In this document: one piece after another, positions 18,139 through 26,592 of the stretch
Position numbering within the stretch: position 1 is the stretch's first letter
Layout: each line of letters begins with the position of its first letter
From: CAJXII01 sp965242915
GTDB lineage: Bacteria > Campylobacterota > Campylobacteria > Campylobacterales > Arcobacteraceae
Direction: 5' to 3'
DNA length: 64,000 bases
Assembly: GCA_965242915.1 (NCBI GenBank)
Contig: CBDETN010000027.1
Coordinates: 124,001 to 188,000, forward strand
Program-made: the position numbers and the translations under genes
The notes under the pieces: model-generated
The model's input: only the letters and a program-made list of their open reading frames with translations
The model's database searches: none
Told to the model about the DNA's origin: nothing

Positions 18139-18543
18139 TTAACTTGCTTTCCATTTAGCCTGCACATACTCAGCAGCGGTTTCTTCTTCGGCTTTGATCA
18201 TTTCTTTAAATCTCTTTTTATCTTCTTCATCTTTTATATATTTAAATTGTTCAGTTTCTTTATTTAACTCAATTATGAGTTTATTATACTTTTCAACTTC
18301 TAAAAGAAGATATGATTTTCTTTGGTTTAATTTTATAATATGACTTTTCATAGTATTTTTATGAATAGCCAAAACTTTAAAATCACTTATAGCCCCAACA
18401 GCTTGAACAGTAGCAGTTGAAATACTTTTATATGTAATTTCTATCTCTTCATCTATTGAATCAATATTGGCTAATAGCTGTTGTCTCTGAAGAAGCTGCT
18501 GATTGGTCTGTAGTTTTTTAAGATTATATAATTTATTTATCAT
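18139..18543 (-). CDS. FliJ-like flagellar export coiled-coil protein
   Basis: 134 residues, almost entirely an antiparallel coiled coil rich in Lys, Glu, Leu and Gln. There is no signal peptide. FliJ is the central stalk of the flagellar export ATPase and normally has about 145 residues of just this type. The sequence is too low in conserved motifs for certainty. It lies between fliQ (4-base overlap) and the MotE-like gene. No fliI or fliH is in the window. Confidence 0.55.
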   Translation of the reverse strand: MINKLYNLKKLQTNQQLLQRQQLLANIDSIDEEIEITYKSISTATVQAVGAISDFKVLAIHKNTMKSHIIKLNQRKSYLLLEVEKYNKLIIELNKETEQFKYIKDEEDKKRFKEMIKAEEETAAEYVQAKWKAS

Positions 18544-18806
18544 TTAGTATAACCAAAAGCTAAAATCATATTCCAAAGTTCAAGAGTATATCCTTCAATA
18601 TTATCTCCAATCCAAGGTAAAGATAGAACAATAAATAAAGATACTATTATCATCTTTGGTACAAAAGACAATGAAGCATCACTAATTTGTGTAACTGCTT
18701 GAAATATACTGATAATCAAACCAATTATCATACTTACAAGAAGTGACGGCAACCCTAATAAAAGAATGATTTTTACCGTGCTTTGAGATATACCGATTAA
18801 ATCCAT
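18540..18806 (-). CDS. fliQ: Flagellar export gate protein FliQ
   Basis: 88 residues with two membrane helices (about 14-36 and 50-75), as expected for FliQ, which winds around the FliP-FliR export gate. Family residues are present: IISIFQAVTQISDASLSFVPKMI is the characteristic central loop. The start lies one base after the stop of the 84-residue gene upstream. FliP and FliR are not encoded here; flagellar genes are dispersed in Campylobacterota. Confidence 0.92.
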   Translation of the reverse strand: MDLIGISQSTVKIILLLGLPSLLVSMIIGLIISIFQAVTQISDASLSFVPKMIIVSLFIVLSLPWIGDNIEGYTLELWNMILAFGYTK

Positions 18807-18807
18807 A

Positions 18808-19062
18808 TTAACTCTTAACTTTTATCGATATCTCCAGAGTTTTACCATCTATCAGCTGTTTTAATAATTCAATAATAGTATTGGCATTTGATGAATCTAA
18901 ATTCATTTGCACTACATCATTTTCTTTTATTTCAACTGCAGCTTGTGGTTGTTCAACTCCAGCAGTGTCTTGATTAGAAGATACCGGATTACTCTCCATA
19001 TCTGACAATGCCGCGACTATATCATCTTCATTAATCTCATCTAATTGTGTTGCTTGGGCCAT
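18808..19062 (-). CDS. Small acidic protein with EDDIVxALS peptide, unknown
   Basis: Not recognised. 84 residues. The N-terminus (EINEDDIVAALSDME) resembles the C-terminus of the protein encoded just upstream (EMREDDIVSALSQIH). It also loosely recalls the FliM-type docking peptide LSQDEIDALL. A low-complexity Gln/Val/Ser linker (about 25-48) leads to a C-terminal beta-like end, LLKQLIDGKTLEISIKVKS. That end resembles the last residues of the acidic protein at 51719 (LTNGKEITLKLKVEKSNE). The gene lies between fliQ and the 149-residue gene, with only 1 base to fliQ and none to its upstream neighbour. It is probably an adaptor of the flagellar switch or export system, by inference only. Confidence 0.6.
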   Translation of the reverse strand: MAQATQLDEINEDDIVAALSDMESNPVSSNQDTAGVEQPQAAVEIKENDVVQMNLDSSNANTIIELLKQLIDGKTLEISIKVKS

Positions 19063-19512
19063 TTATATCTCCTTCTCATGTATCTGTGATAATGCTGAGA
19101 CTATATCATCTTCTCTCATCTCATTTATTTTTGTTATCTCATTTATGTTATATGTTTCAAGCCTGTTAAGAATATATTGCGTAATACTGGCAACATCATC
19201 CAACTCTACTTTGATAGCTATCTCATGCTGTTCTAAAAAATCTTTTTCAATACCATCTTTTGGATTTAAAAATTTTAAATATTTAGTCAAAAAGTTGTTA
19301 TCTATCAATCTCTGGCTGTCAATAAGAAATATACTGTCAGAATTTAATTCAATAATATCTTTCAGTTCTTTTGCAGTATCAACTTTTATGATTTTACCAA
19401 AAAGTTCATTTAATTCAGCAACTTCACTGAGTTTGTCTTTGATACTGTCTTTTGCTAAAACTTTTGAAATCTCTTTTTTAAAAGATTCCCTGCCGTAAAT
19501 ATAAATATTCAA
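19063..19512 (-). CDS. Degenerate receiver-like protein at head of flagellar operon, unknown
   Basis: Not recognised as a named family. 149 residues. The first about 120 residues look like a degenerate response-regulator fold: alternating beta strands (NIYIYG, IFLIDS, IAIKV) and helices, without the full set of phosphorylation aspartates. The last 20 residues carry the EDDIVSALS peptide that is repeated at the start of the next gene, whose ATG directly follows this stop. It is the first gene of the leftward flagellar operon and diverges from flgI across a 92-bp gap. Confidence 0.6.
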   Translation of the reverse strand: MNIYIYGRESFKKEISKVLAKDSIKDKLSEVAELNELFGKIIKVDTAKELKDIIELNSDSIFLIDSQRLIDNNFLTKYLKFLNPKDGIEKDFLEQHEIAIKVELDDVASITQYILNRLETYNINEITKINEMREDDIVSALSQIHEKEI

Positions 19513-19604
19513 AAAAAACCTTTAATTAATTTCTAACTATTATACCATTTTTTATAAAATTTTAGATAAAATGTTAAATATTATATTTTATAGGAAAATT
19601 TTAT

Positions 19605-20657
19605 TTGAAAAAAATTATATTAGTTTATATTCTCAGCACTATTATTTATGCACAGACAATCAAAGACATTTCAAATATTGTTGGAATTAGAGACAATCAG
19701 CTTATTGGTTATGGTTTGGTAGTTGGACTTGCAGGTACCGGCGATAAAAGTCAGTTTACTATGCAGTCATTACAAAACTTGCTTAGAAACTCTTATATAA
19801 AAATTCCAGCAGCATCAATTAAATCAAAAAATGTAGCAACTGTTATGGTAACAGCTATTTTACCGCCGTTTTCAAGACAAGGTGATAAAATTAAAATAGA
19901 GGTATCATCAATTGGTGATGCAAAATCAATTGATAAAGGTAAATTATTATTAACTCAACTTAAAGGTATAGATGGTCAGGTATATGCTATAGGACAGGGA
20001 AAAGTAATAGGTACAACAGATAATCCAACTACCGGATATATTTATGATGGAGCCAATATTGAAAATGAACTTGATTTTGCTATTAAAGATGAAAAAACTT
20101 TAACGATCAGCTTAATAAAACAAGATGCTAGAAATGCAAGTATTGTAGAAAAAAAAATAAATGAGAAATTTAAATTAAATATCGCACAAGCAATTGATAC
20201 AAGAACTATTCAAGTAAACAGACCAATGAATATCTCTATGGTTACTTTTATAGCGACTATTCAAGATATACAAATAAATTCTAATTTCAGAAAAAAGATA
20301 ATAATAGATATCTCAAAAGGTTTAATTGTAGCAGGTGCTGATATTATCGTGCATCCGGTTACTGTAACTAGAAAAAATTTTACTTTAAGAATTAAAAATA
20401 TGAAAATGACAGATGATCAGTGGGATAATCCGGCAACAAATCAAGGTAAAGACATAGGAGATGATGTAAGAATTGGAAATAAACCAGTAGAGATAAATTT
20501 AAATAATGCACTTATAAATACAAAAGGGCTTCCTACAGTTTCAGACTTGATGAGAGCTATGAAAGTTATGAAGTTAGATATCCAAGATATAATAGAAACT
20601 ATCCAAACATTAAAAGAACTGGGTGCTATAGAAGCCCAAATCGAGATTGTGAGATAA
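19605..20657 (+). CDS. flgI: Flagellar P-ring protein FlgI
   Basis: FlgI forms the periplasmic P-ring. The 350-residue protein has a Sec signal peptide (MKKIILVYILSTIIYAQ, cut after YA-Q). The P-ring core follows: IKDISNIVGIRDNQLIGYGLVVGL, TVMVTAILPPFSRQGDKI, and C-terminal TVSDLMRAMKVMKLDIQDIIETIQTLKELGA. The start is TTG at 19605 with TAGGAAAA upstream. No ATG nearby would keep the signal peptide. The divergent gap 19513-19604 must hold promoters for both directions; a TAGATAAAAT stretch at about 19563 is a candidate -10 for flgI. Confidence 0.95.
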   Translation: MKKIILVYILSTIIYAQTIKDISNIVGIRDNQLIGYGLVVGLAGTGDKSQFTMQSLQNLLRNSYIKIPAASIKSKNVATVMVTAILPPFSRQGDKIKIEVSSIGDAKSIDKGKLLLTQLKGIDGQVYAIGQGKVIGTTDNPTTGYIYDGANIENELDFAIKDEKTLTISLIKQDARNASIVEKKINEKFKLNIAQAIDTRTIQVNRPMNISMVTFIATIQDIQINSNFRKKIIIDISKGLIVAGADIIVHPVTVTRKNFTLRIKNMKMTDDQWDNPATNQGKDIGDDVRIGNKPVEINLNNALINTKGLPTVSDLMRAMKVMKLDIQDIIETIQTLKELGAIEAQIEIVR

Positions 20658-20658
20658 T

Positions 20659-21759
20659 ATGGCTGAATTTTTAAGTCAAGATGAAATTGATGCACTTTTA
20701 AATATAGCAGAAGAGGGTGAAGACCTTGATGCTGTTGATGAGGAAACAAGTTCCTTAGGTAAAGAAAAAAGCTACACAATTTATGACTTCAAAAAACCAA
20801 ATAGAATTTCAGCAGACCAAATGAAAGCATTCAATGCTTTACATGATAAAATGCTTCGTACTACTATAACTGACCTCTCCGCAATGCTTAGAAAAATAGT
20901 AGATATCAAAGTATACAGTATAGAACAAATGACTTATGGGGAATTTATACTCTCTATTCCACAAATTACAAGTTTAAATACACTTTCTATTAAACCGCTT
21001 GAAGGTCGAATAGTAATAGAATGCAACCCTGGTATCAGTCATAAGATCATTGCTGAACTTTTGGGTAATGGGGGGAGTACGCTTAGTAACACTGAAAGAG
21101 AATTGACCGAAATAGAGATGAATATTTTTGAACATTTTTATCAACTTATTGTTAATCATATGAAAACAGCATGGGAAGAAGTAGCTACAATAAATTTTAA
21201 AATAGAAACAAGAGAAACAAATGCAAATGCTATTCAAATCATTTCTGATCATGAAATTATTTTATTAGTTGTATTTGAAATAACAATAGAAGAGGAGAGT
21301 GGATTTTTATCTATTTGTTATCCTATCTCATATATTGATCCTTTATTAAATAAAATTGTTGAAAAGATATTTGCGGAAGGTAGAAGTAAAAGTATAAGCA
21401 AGAAAAAAGATATTAACACTTTAATATCCGGTGCACAAATGAAAATAGAAGCTATGATGGCTGAAACTGAACTAACTATGCAAGAACTTTTAAGCTTAAA
21501 AAAAGGGGATACAATACTCTTTAGTAAAAATGCAACAAGCGCATCATCTAGGGTATATATTAACAATAAAGAAAAATTTGCCGCTATTTCAGGTATCTCC
21601 AATAATAGAAAAGCGGTACAAATCAAAACTAATATTGACCATGAGAAACAAGAAACACTTATGGAATTAAAACAATTACGAGAAGATAGAGAGACTGCTT
21701 TGAAAAAAGCAAATGAAGCTGTTGCAAAGCTTCTTAATACTAGAGATGATTTTTCTTAG
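20659..21759 (+). CDS. fliM: Flagellar motor switch protein FliM
   Basis: FliM sits in the C-ring, binds CheY-P and sets rotation direction. 366 residues. The N-terminal CheY-binding peptide FLSQDEIDALLNIAEEG is at residues 4-20. The middle domain includes RISADQMKAFNALHDKMLRTTITDLSAMLRKIVDIKV, and the C-terminal SpoA-like domain includes LKKGDTILFSKNA. A coiled tail (TLMELKQLREDRETALKKANEA) extends the usual end. The ATG follows the flgI stop by one base, so both are one operon. A strong AGGAG lies across the fliM stop and leads to the short ORF at 21770. Confidence 0.93.
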   Translation: MAEFLSQDEIDALLNIAEEGEDLDAVDEETSSLGKEKSYTIYDFKKPNRISADQMKAFNALHDKMLRTTITDLSAMLRKIVDIKVYSIEQMTYGEFILSIPQITSLNTLSIKPLEGRIVIECNPGISHKIIAELLGNGGSTLSNTERELTEIEMNIFEHFYQLIVNHMKTAWEEVATINFKIETRETNANAIQIISDHEIILLVVFEITIEEESGFLSICYPISYIDPLLNKIVEKIFAEGRSKSISKKKDINTLISGAQMKIEAMMAETELTMQELLSLKKGDTILFSKNATSASSRVYINNKEKFAAISGISNNRKAVQIKTNIDHEKQETLMELKQLREDRETALKKANEAVAKLLNTRDDFS

Positions 21760-21769
21760 GAGATAAATA

Positions 21770-21832
21770 ATGTTTAATAATAAATCATTATGTCAATTAA
21801 CCGTTAAAAAAATTCTACAATATGAAATTTAA
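21770..21832 (+). pseudogene. 20-codon ORF with strong ribosome-binding site after fliM (gene remnant or leader)
   Basis: AGGAG (21758-21762) lies 7 bases before an ATG that opens a 20-residue frame (MFNNKSLCQLTVKKILQYEI). The frame ends inside the NeuB-like gene. The site is much stronger than that of the NeuB-like gene (no clear Shine-Dalgarno), so the ORF may be the first codons of the original next flagellar gene, cut when the glycan cluster arrived. Alternatively it couples translation into the NeuB-like gene, which it overlaps by 11 bases. Confidence 0.35.
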
Positions 21833-22868
21833 TAAATTATTAAATATTCAAGATAAAATCATATCTCAAACTTCACCTACATTTATTATTGCAGAAGCTG
21901 GTGTTAATCATGATGGAGATATGAATGTAGCTAAAAAACTCATTGATTTAGCCAGCCAATCCGGTGCAGATGCAGTAAAATTCCAAACTTTCAAAACAGA
22001 AGATTTAATTTTAGGTGATGTAATAAAAGCACCTTATCAGCAAAAAACAACCAATAGTGATGAATCCCAATTTGATATGTTAAAAAAGCTTGAAATTACA
22101 AAAGAACAAAATTTAGAACTTAAAAAATATTGTGAAGAAAAAAATATTATATTTTTAACAACCTCATTTGATGAAACGAGTTTAGATGAAATTGATATTT
22201 TAGATTTACCTGCATACAAAATAGCTTCAACAGATACTACAAATTTACCATTTTTAAAAAAAGTTGCACAAAAAGGGAAACCAATATTCTTATCAACAGG
22301 TATGAGTTATCTTAGTGAAGTAAAATTAGCATTAGAAACAATCTATGAATTTAATAAAGATGTAGTTTTACTTCAATGTACTGCAAACTATCCAATACAA
22401 AATAATGAAGCTAATTTGGAAGTGATAAATACATATAAAAAAGAGTTTGATATATTAGTTGGTTATTCTGATCATAGTGTAGGAATTGGTGCAGCACCAT
22501 TCGCAATTCCAATGGGGGCAAAAGTAGTTGAGAAACATTTTACACTGGATAAAACACTTAAAGGTCCAGATCATAAAGCTTCTCTAACACCTGAGGAGCT
22601 TATAGACTTTGTTAAATTAGTCAAAAAAGTTGATTCTTTTATGGGTTCAAGTATAAAAGAACCTAATATATCTGAAATAAATACAAGAAAATCTTTACAA
22701 AAATGTCTTGTAGCAAAAAAAAGCATATCTAAAGGTGAAGAATTTACTCAAGAAAACATAATTGCAAAAAGAACAGGTGGTTTTGGTATATCACCAATTA
22801 GATATATGGAAATTATTGGTAGAAAAGCAACAAAAAAGTATCAAAAAGATGAGATTTTAAGTCTATGA
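21822..22868 (+). CDS. Nonulosonic acid synthase, NeuB/LegI/PseI family
   Basis: The enzyme condenses phosphoenolpyruvate with a six-carbon amino sugar to give a nine-carbon sialic-acid-like sugar. 348 residues. The N-terminal TIM-barrel NeuB domain has IIAEAGVNHDGDMNVAKKLI, DAVKFQTFKTEDL, ILLSTGMS-type FLSTGMSYLSEV, LLQCTANYP and VGYSDHSVGIGAAPFAIPMGAKVVEKHFTLDK. The C-terminal SAF (antifreeze-like) domain starts at about residue 285 (LVAKKSISKGEEFTQENI). Whether the product is legionaminic, pseudaminic or neuraminic acid cannot be told from the synthase alone. It heads a six-gene overlapping cluster that ends with a CMP-sugar synthetase. Confidence 0.88.
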   Translation: MKFNKLLNIQDKIISQTSPTFIIAEAGVNHDGDMNVAKKLIDLASQSGADAVKFQTFKTEDLILGDVIKAPYQQKTTNSDESQFDMLKKLEITKEQNLELKKYCEEKNIIFLTTSFDETSLDEIDILDLPAYKIASTDTTNLPFLKKVAQKGKPIFLSTGMSYLSEVKLALETIYEFNKDVVLLQCTANYPIQNNEANLEVINTYKKEFDILVGYSDHSVGIGAAPFAIPMGAKVVEKHFTLDKTLKGPDHKASLTPEELIDFVKLVKKVDSFMGSSIKEPNISEINTRKSLQKCLVAKKSISKGEEFTQENIIAKRTGGFGISPIRYMEIIGRKATKKYQKDEILSL

Positions 22869-23479
22869 AAAACATATCTATTATTGGGGCAGGAGGTCAT
22901 ACAAGATCATCTATTAATATAGTAAAACAAAACTTTAGAAATCATAATATTTATATATTTGATGATTCTTTTGACCAAGCCAAAGATGAATATATAGATG
23001 ATATAAAACTTACAGGAAAAATAGATACTATAAATGATAATGATTTAATATTTATATCTATCGGTGACAACCAAAAAAGAACTTTATTTTTTAATAAATT
23101 TAACAATCAAATTATCAAAGAAAATCTCTTACATCAAACTGTAATAAAAGAACATAATATTAAAATAGGAATATCAAATCAAATATTTGCAAATGTTTAT
23201 ATAAATTCATTTGTAGAAATTGGAGATAATAACATCATAAATACATCTTCAATTTTAGAACATGAAGTAAAAGTAGGTAATCATAATCATATTGCGATAG
23301 GTGCAAAGTTGTGCGGAAGAGTTACTATTGAAAATTATTGTATGATTGGTGCTGGAGCAGTTATTATAGACAAAATATCAATTTGTAATGATGTTATTAT
23401 AGGTGCCGGTGCTATTGTAACAAAAAATATTACACAAAGTGGAACTTATATTGGTACACCTGCAAGAAAAATAAAATGA
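22865..23479 (+). CDS. NeuD-like hexapeptide acyltransferase
   Basis: 204 residues: an N-terminal Rossmann-like PglD domain (NISIIGAGGHTRSSINIV) and a C-terminal left-handed beta-helix of hexapeptide repeats (about residues 95-200; EIGDNNIINTSSILEHEVKVGNHNHIAIGA and MIGAGAVIIDKI). The catalytic-type His is within the 'ILEHEVKVG' turn. Such proteins O- or N-acetylate sialic-type sugars or their precursors. The start overlaps the NeuB-like gene by 4 bases (ATGA), so the enzymes are co-translated. It is likely to modify the sugar made by its neighbour; the acceptor is unknown. Confidence 0.82.
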   Translation: MKNISIIGAGGHTRSSINIVKQNFRNHNIYIFDDSFDQAKDEYIDDIKLTGKIDTINDNDLIFISIGDNQKRTLFFNKFNNQIIKENLLHQTVIKEHNIKIGISNQIFANVYINSFVEIGDNNIINTSSILEHEVKVGNHNHIAIGAKLCGRVTIENYCMIGAGAVIIDKISICNDVIIGAGAIVTKNITQSGTYIGTPARKIK

Positions 23480-24330
23480 TATATATATCTAGTTCTTGTG
23501 TCAAACATAAAAAAATAAAAGATTCAGTTCAAGAACTTGTAGATAATGGGTTTAAAAACATTGAACTCTCTGGGGGAACTGAATATTATGATAATCTTGA
23601 AAAAGATCTTTTAGAATTAAAAAACAAATACAATTTAAATTATATTTGTCATAATTATTTTCCACCACCTAAAGAACATTTTGTTTTAAATTTAGCTTCA
23701 TTAAATGATGAAGTGTATAGCAAAACAATAAATCACCTAAAAGCATCTATTGTATTATCAAAAAAACTAGGTGCTTTAAAGTTTGGTTTTCATGCAGGAT
23801 TTTTCATCGATATAAAAGTAGATGAAATAGGTAAAAAAATCTCTAAAGAAAATTTATTTGATAAGGATATCTCAATACAAAGATTTTGTGATGGATTTAA
23901 AATATTACAAGATTTTACTGCTAATTTAAATCTTTATATTGAAAACAATGTATTTTCTTCAACAAATGCAAGTACATACAATAATGAAAATATTTTTATG
24001 TTAACAAATTATGATGAGTATAAAGATTTAAAAAAAATGATTAATTTTAATTTACTCTTGGATATTGCACATTTAAAAGTTAGCAACAATACTCAAAACT
24101 TAGATTTTGAAATTCAATTTAGCAATATGGTAAAAGAATCTGATTGCATACATATTAGCGATAATGATTCTTTACACGATTTAAATAATGCTTTAGATAA
24201 AGATTCCAATATAATCAAGCTGTTAAAAAAAGAAAATTTAAAGGATAAAGACTTTACAATAGAAATATACAATAAAATAGAAGCTATCAAAGAATCTTAT
24301 AAAATTTTAAAAGGCATTTGCAATGATTAA
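23476..24330 (+). CDS. Sugar phosphate isomerase/epimerase-like TIM barrel
   Basis: 284 residues with the AP-endonuclease-2/xylose-isomerase-like barrel: YICHNYFPPP, LKFGFHAGFF, LYIENNVF, LLLDIAHLKVS and CIHISDNDSLHDL. The His and Glu/Asp side chains in these segments are the expected divalent-metal ligands. It overlaps the genes on both sides by 4 to 8 bases, so it is a core member of the cluster. No PseG, NeuC or LegG-type hydrolase is present; this enzyme may supply or epimerise an intermediate. The reaction is inferred only at fold level. Confidence 0.75.
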   Translation: MIYISSSCVKHKKIKDSVQELVDNGFKNIELSGGTEYYDNLEKDLLELKNKYNLNYICHNYFPPPKEHFVLNLASLNDEVYSKTINHLKASIVLSKKLGALKFGFHAGFFIDIKVDEIGKKISKENLFDKDISIQRFCDGFKILQDFTANLNLYIENNVFSSTNASTYNNENIFMLTNYDEYKDLKKMINFNLLLDIAHLKVSNNTQNLDFEIQFSNMVKESDCIHISDNDSLHDLNNALDKDSNIIKLLKKENLKDKDFTIEIYNKIEAIKESYKILKGICND

Positions 24331-25729
24331 AAAAATGATATGTCAAAAAGAAGATAGTCTTATAGCTGTTTTAAAAATAATTAATGAAAATGCTACAGGT
24401 GCAGCTTTTGTTGTAGATGAAAATCAAAAGCTTTGCGGTACAGTTACAGATGGAGATATAAGAAGGGCATTGTTAGATGATATCAAACTTGATGAGAAAG
24501 TTAAAAATATTATCTCTGATGATTTCATCTTTGCAAAAGATACCCAAAGCTACAAATCTATGATGAAAAAGATATCTCCTCGAATAAATATAATCCCTAT
24601 TATAAATAAAAATCAAGAAGTGGTTGATTTTTTTGAGTATAAGCTAAATTCTTATTTTCCTGTTGCTATTCCAAATCTTAATGGTAATGAGTTTAAATAC
24701 CTTACAGATGCATTTATGAGTACTTGGATATCAAGTAGTGGAGAATATATAAATAGATTTGAAAGTGATTTTGCAACATATAGTGATTGTAAATATGGAA
24801 TTGCCGTATCAAACGGTACAGTTGCTCTGCACTTGGCATTGATCACTTTATGTATTGGGGAAAATGATGAAGTTATAATCCCAGATTTAACATTTGCAGC
24901 AACAATTAACACAGTACTTCACGCCAATGCAACTCCTGTAATTGTCGATATTGAAGAGGATAGTTGGTGTATAGATCCAAAAGAGATAGAAAAAGCAATA
25001 ACATCAAATACAAAAGCAATAATTCCTGTACATATTTATGGTCAAGCATGTGATATGGATGCTATTATGAAAATTGCTAAAAAATATAACTTAAAAGTTA
25101 TAGAAGATTGCGCAGAAGCTCATGGAGCTACATTTGATGGACAAAAAGTTGGGAGTATGGGAGATATTGGTTGTTTCTCATTTTTTGGAAATAAAGTTAT
25201 CACTACTGGCGAAGGTGGAATGTGTACTACAAATGATAAAACTTTAGATGAAAAGATGAGAGTTCTCAGGGATCATGGTATGAGTAAAACTAAACGATAT
25301 TGGCATGATGTTGTTGGTTACAATTATCGCCTTACAAACTTACAAGCGGCGATTGGATTGGCTCAATTGGAAAGAATTGAAGATATTCATCAAAACAGAA
25401 GAAAATATGAAAATAGTTATAAAGATATGCTAGATAATAAAAAATTTACTTTCCAAAAAGATATTCCAAATAGAAGACGAATAACTTGGCTTGTAAGTAT
25501 CTTAGTTAATGATAATTTAGATAAAGATAAATATCTTCAAATATTAAAAGAACATGGGATAGATGCCAGACCATTTTTTTATCCATTAAGTGATATGGAT
25601 ATTTATAAATCTTATTGTCAAAATTACACACCAATTACACACCAATTATCTAAAAATGGTTTTAATCTTCCAACTTATGAGAGTTTAAAAAGTATTGATG
25701 AGCTTAAAATAATTTTTGAGGAATTATAA
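24323..25729 (+). CDS. CBS-domain / DegT-DnrJ-EryC1 aminotransferase fusion
   Basis: 468 residues. Residues 1 to about 112 form a CBS pair (SLIAVLKIINENATGAAFVVDENQKLCGTVTDGDIRRALLDD) of the kind found in sialic/legionaminic nucleotidyltransferases. The rest is a full PLP-dependent sugar aminotransferase starting near VAIPNLNGNEFKYL. It has YGIAVSNGTVALHLAL, IPVHIYGQACDMDAI, VIEDCAEAHGA and FSFFGNKVITTGEGGM, where the Lys is the PLP Schiff-base residue. It probably aminates a keto-sugar before the NeuB-type condensation. The CBS part suggests control by a nucleotide. It overlaps the preceding gene by 8 bases and abuts the methyltransferase gene. Confidence 0.85.
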   Translation: MIKKMICQKEDSLIAVLKIINENATGAAFVVDENQKLCGTVTDGDIRRALLDDIKLDEKVKNIISDDFIFAKDTQSYKSMMKKISPRINIIPIINKNQEVVDFFEYKLNSYFPVAIPNLNGNEFKYLTDAFMSTWISSSGEYINRFESDFATYSDCKYGIAVSNGTVALHLALITLCIGENDEVIIPDLTFAATINTVLHANATPVIVDIEEDSWCIDPKEIEKAITSNTKAIIPVHIYGQACDMDAIMKIAKKYNLKVIEDCAEAHGATFDGQKVGSMGDIGCFSFFGNKVITTGEGGMCTTNDKTLDEKMRVLRDHGMSKTKRYWHDVVGYNYRLTNLQAAIGLAQLERIEDIHQNRRKYENSYKDMLDNKKFTFQKDIPNRRRITWLVSILVNDNLDKDKYLQILKEHGIDARPFFYPLSDMDIYKSYCQNYTPITHQLSKNGFNLPTYESLKSIDELKIIFEEL

Positions 25730-26592
25730 TGCTTTGTCCAAATTGTAAAAATAAAGATTTAACACTATTTCATAATAAAGTATGGTCTATAGATAATGGA
25801 GAAGTTTATAAATGTAAAAGTTGTAATTTACTATTTATAAATCCGATGATGAGTGAAGATGAAGAGAAAGAATTTTATAAAAACTACAACCAACATATAA
25901 AAAATAGAGGAATGATAGTTGAAAATAGTGTTGAAGAGTTTCATAAAAAAAGTTTACCAATAGCTCATGAAAGATTAAAAGTAGTCAACAAATATTTTAA
26001 TAATAAAAAAGTGCTAGAGGTTGGCTCTTCAACTGGTGCATTTTTATCACTTCTTAAAAACTGTCAAACTAATGCTTGTGAACTAACAGATGATAATAGA
26101 GAATTTTCAAAAAATATTATATCTGGAATAGCCTATGAATCTATAGGCGCAGTAAATGAAAATAATTTTGATATCATCTGCATGTTTCATGTATTTGAGC
26201 ATATAAGAGAACCTATTAAATTTTTAAAAACATGTGCAAATTTATTGAAAAAAGATGGTCTTATCATTATAGAAGTTCCCCATTCAAATGATCCATTAAT
26301 TACACTTTATAATTGTGAAGAATTTAAAGATTTTGTTTTCCAGCCAATGCATCCAATGGTTTATAATAAAAAATCGTTATATTATGTATTTAATAAAATA
26401 AATTTAGAAAAAACAGATATAATTTATCATCAAAGATATGGACTTGATAATCATCTATCATGGTTTAAAAATAAAAAAGCCGGTGGAGATACACAATTGC
26501 ACGAATTATTTTCTAATAATAAAAAATATAAAACAAAATTAGAAGATATTAAAAAAACAGATACTATTTTTTATATAGCGAAATTAAAATAA
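25729..26592 (+). CDS. SAM-dependent methyltransferase with N-terminal zinc ribbon
   Basis: 287 residues. The N-terminus has paired cysteines CPNCKNK...CKSCNLLFINPMMS, a zinc ribbon as in sugar C- or O-methyltransferases. The class-I SAM fold follows: KKVLEVGSSTGAFLSLLKN (SAM-binding motif), FDIICMFHVFEHIREPIKFL and KKDGLIIIEVPHSNDP. It shares one base with the neighbouring genes at each end, so it belongs to the same transcript. It may methylate the nonulosonic acid or an intermediate; the substrate is unknown. Confidence 0.8.
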   Translation: MLCPNCKNKDLTLFHNKVWSIDNGEVYKCKSCNLLFINPMMSEDEEKEFYKNYNQHIKNRGMIVENSVEEFHKKSLPIAHERLKVVNKYFNNKKVLEVGSSTGAFLSLLKNCQTNACELTDDNREFSKNIISGIAYESIGAVNENNFDIICMFHVFEHIREPIKFLKTCANLLKKDGLIIIEVPHSNDPLITLYNCEEFKDFVFQPMHPMVYNKKSLYYVFNKINLEKTDIIYHQRYGLDNHLSWFKNKKAGGDTQLHELFSNNKKYKTKLEDIKKTDTIFYIAKLK

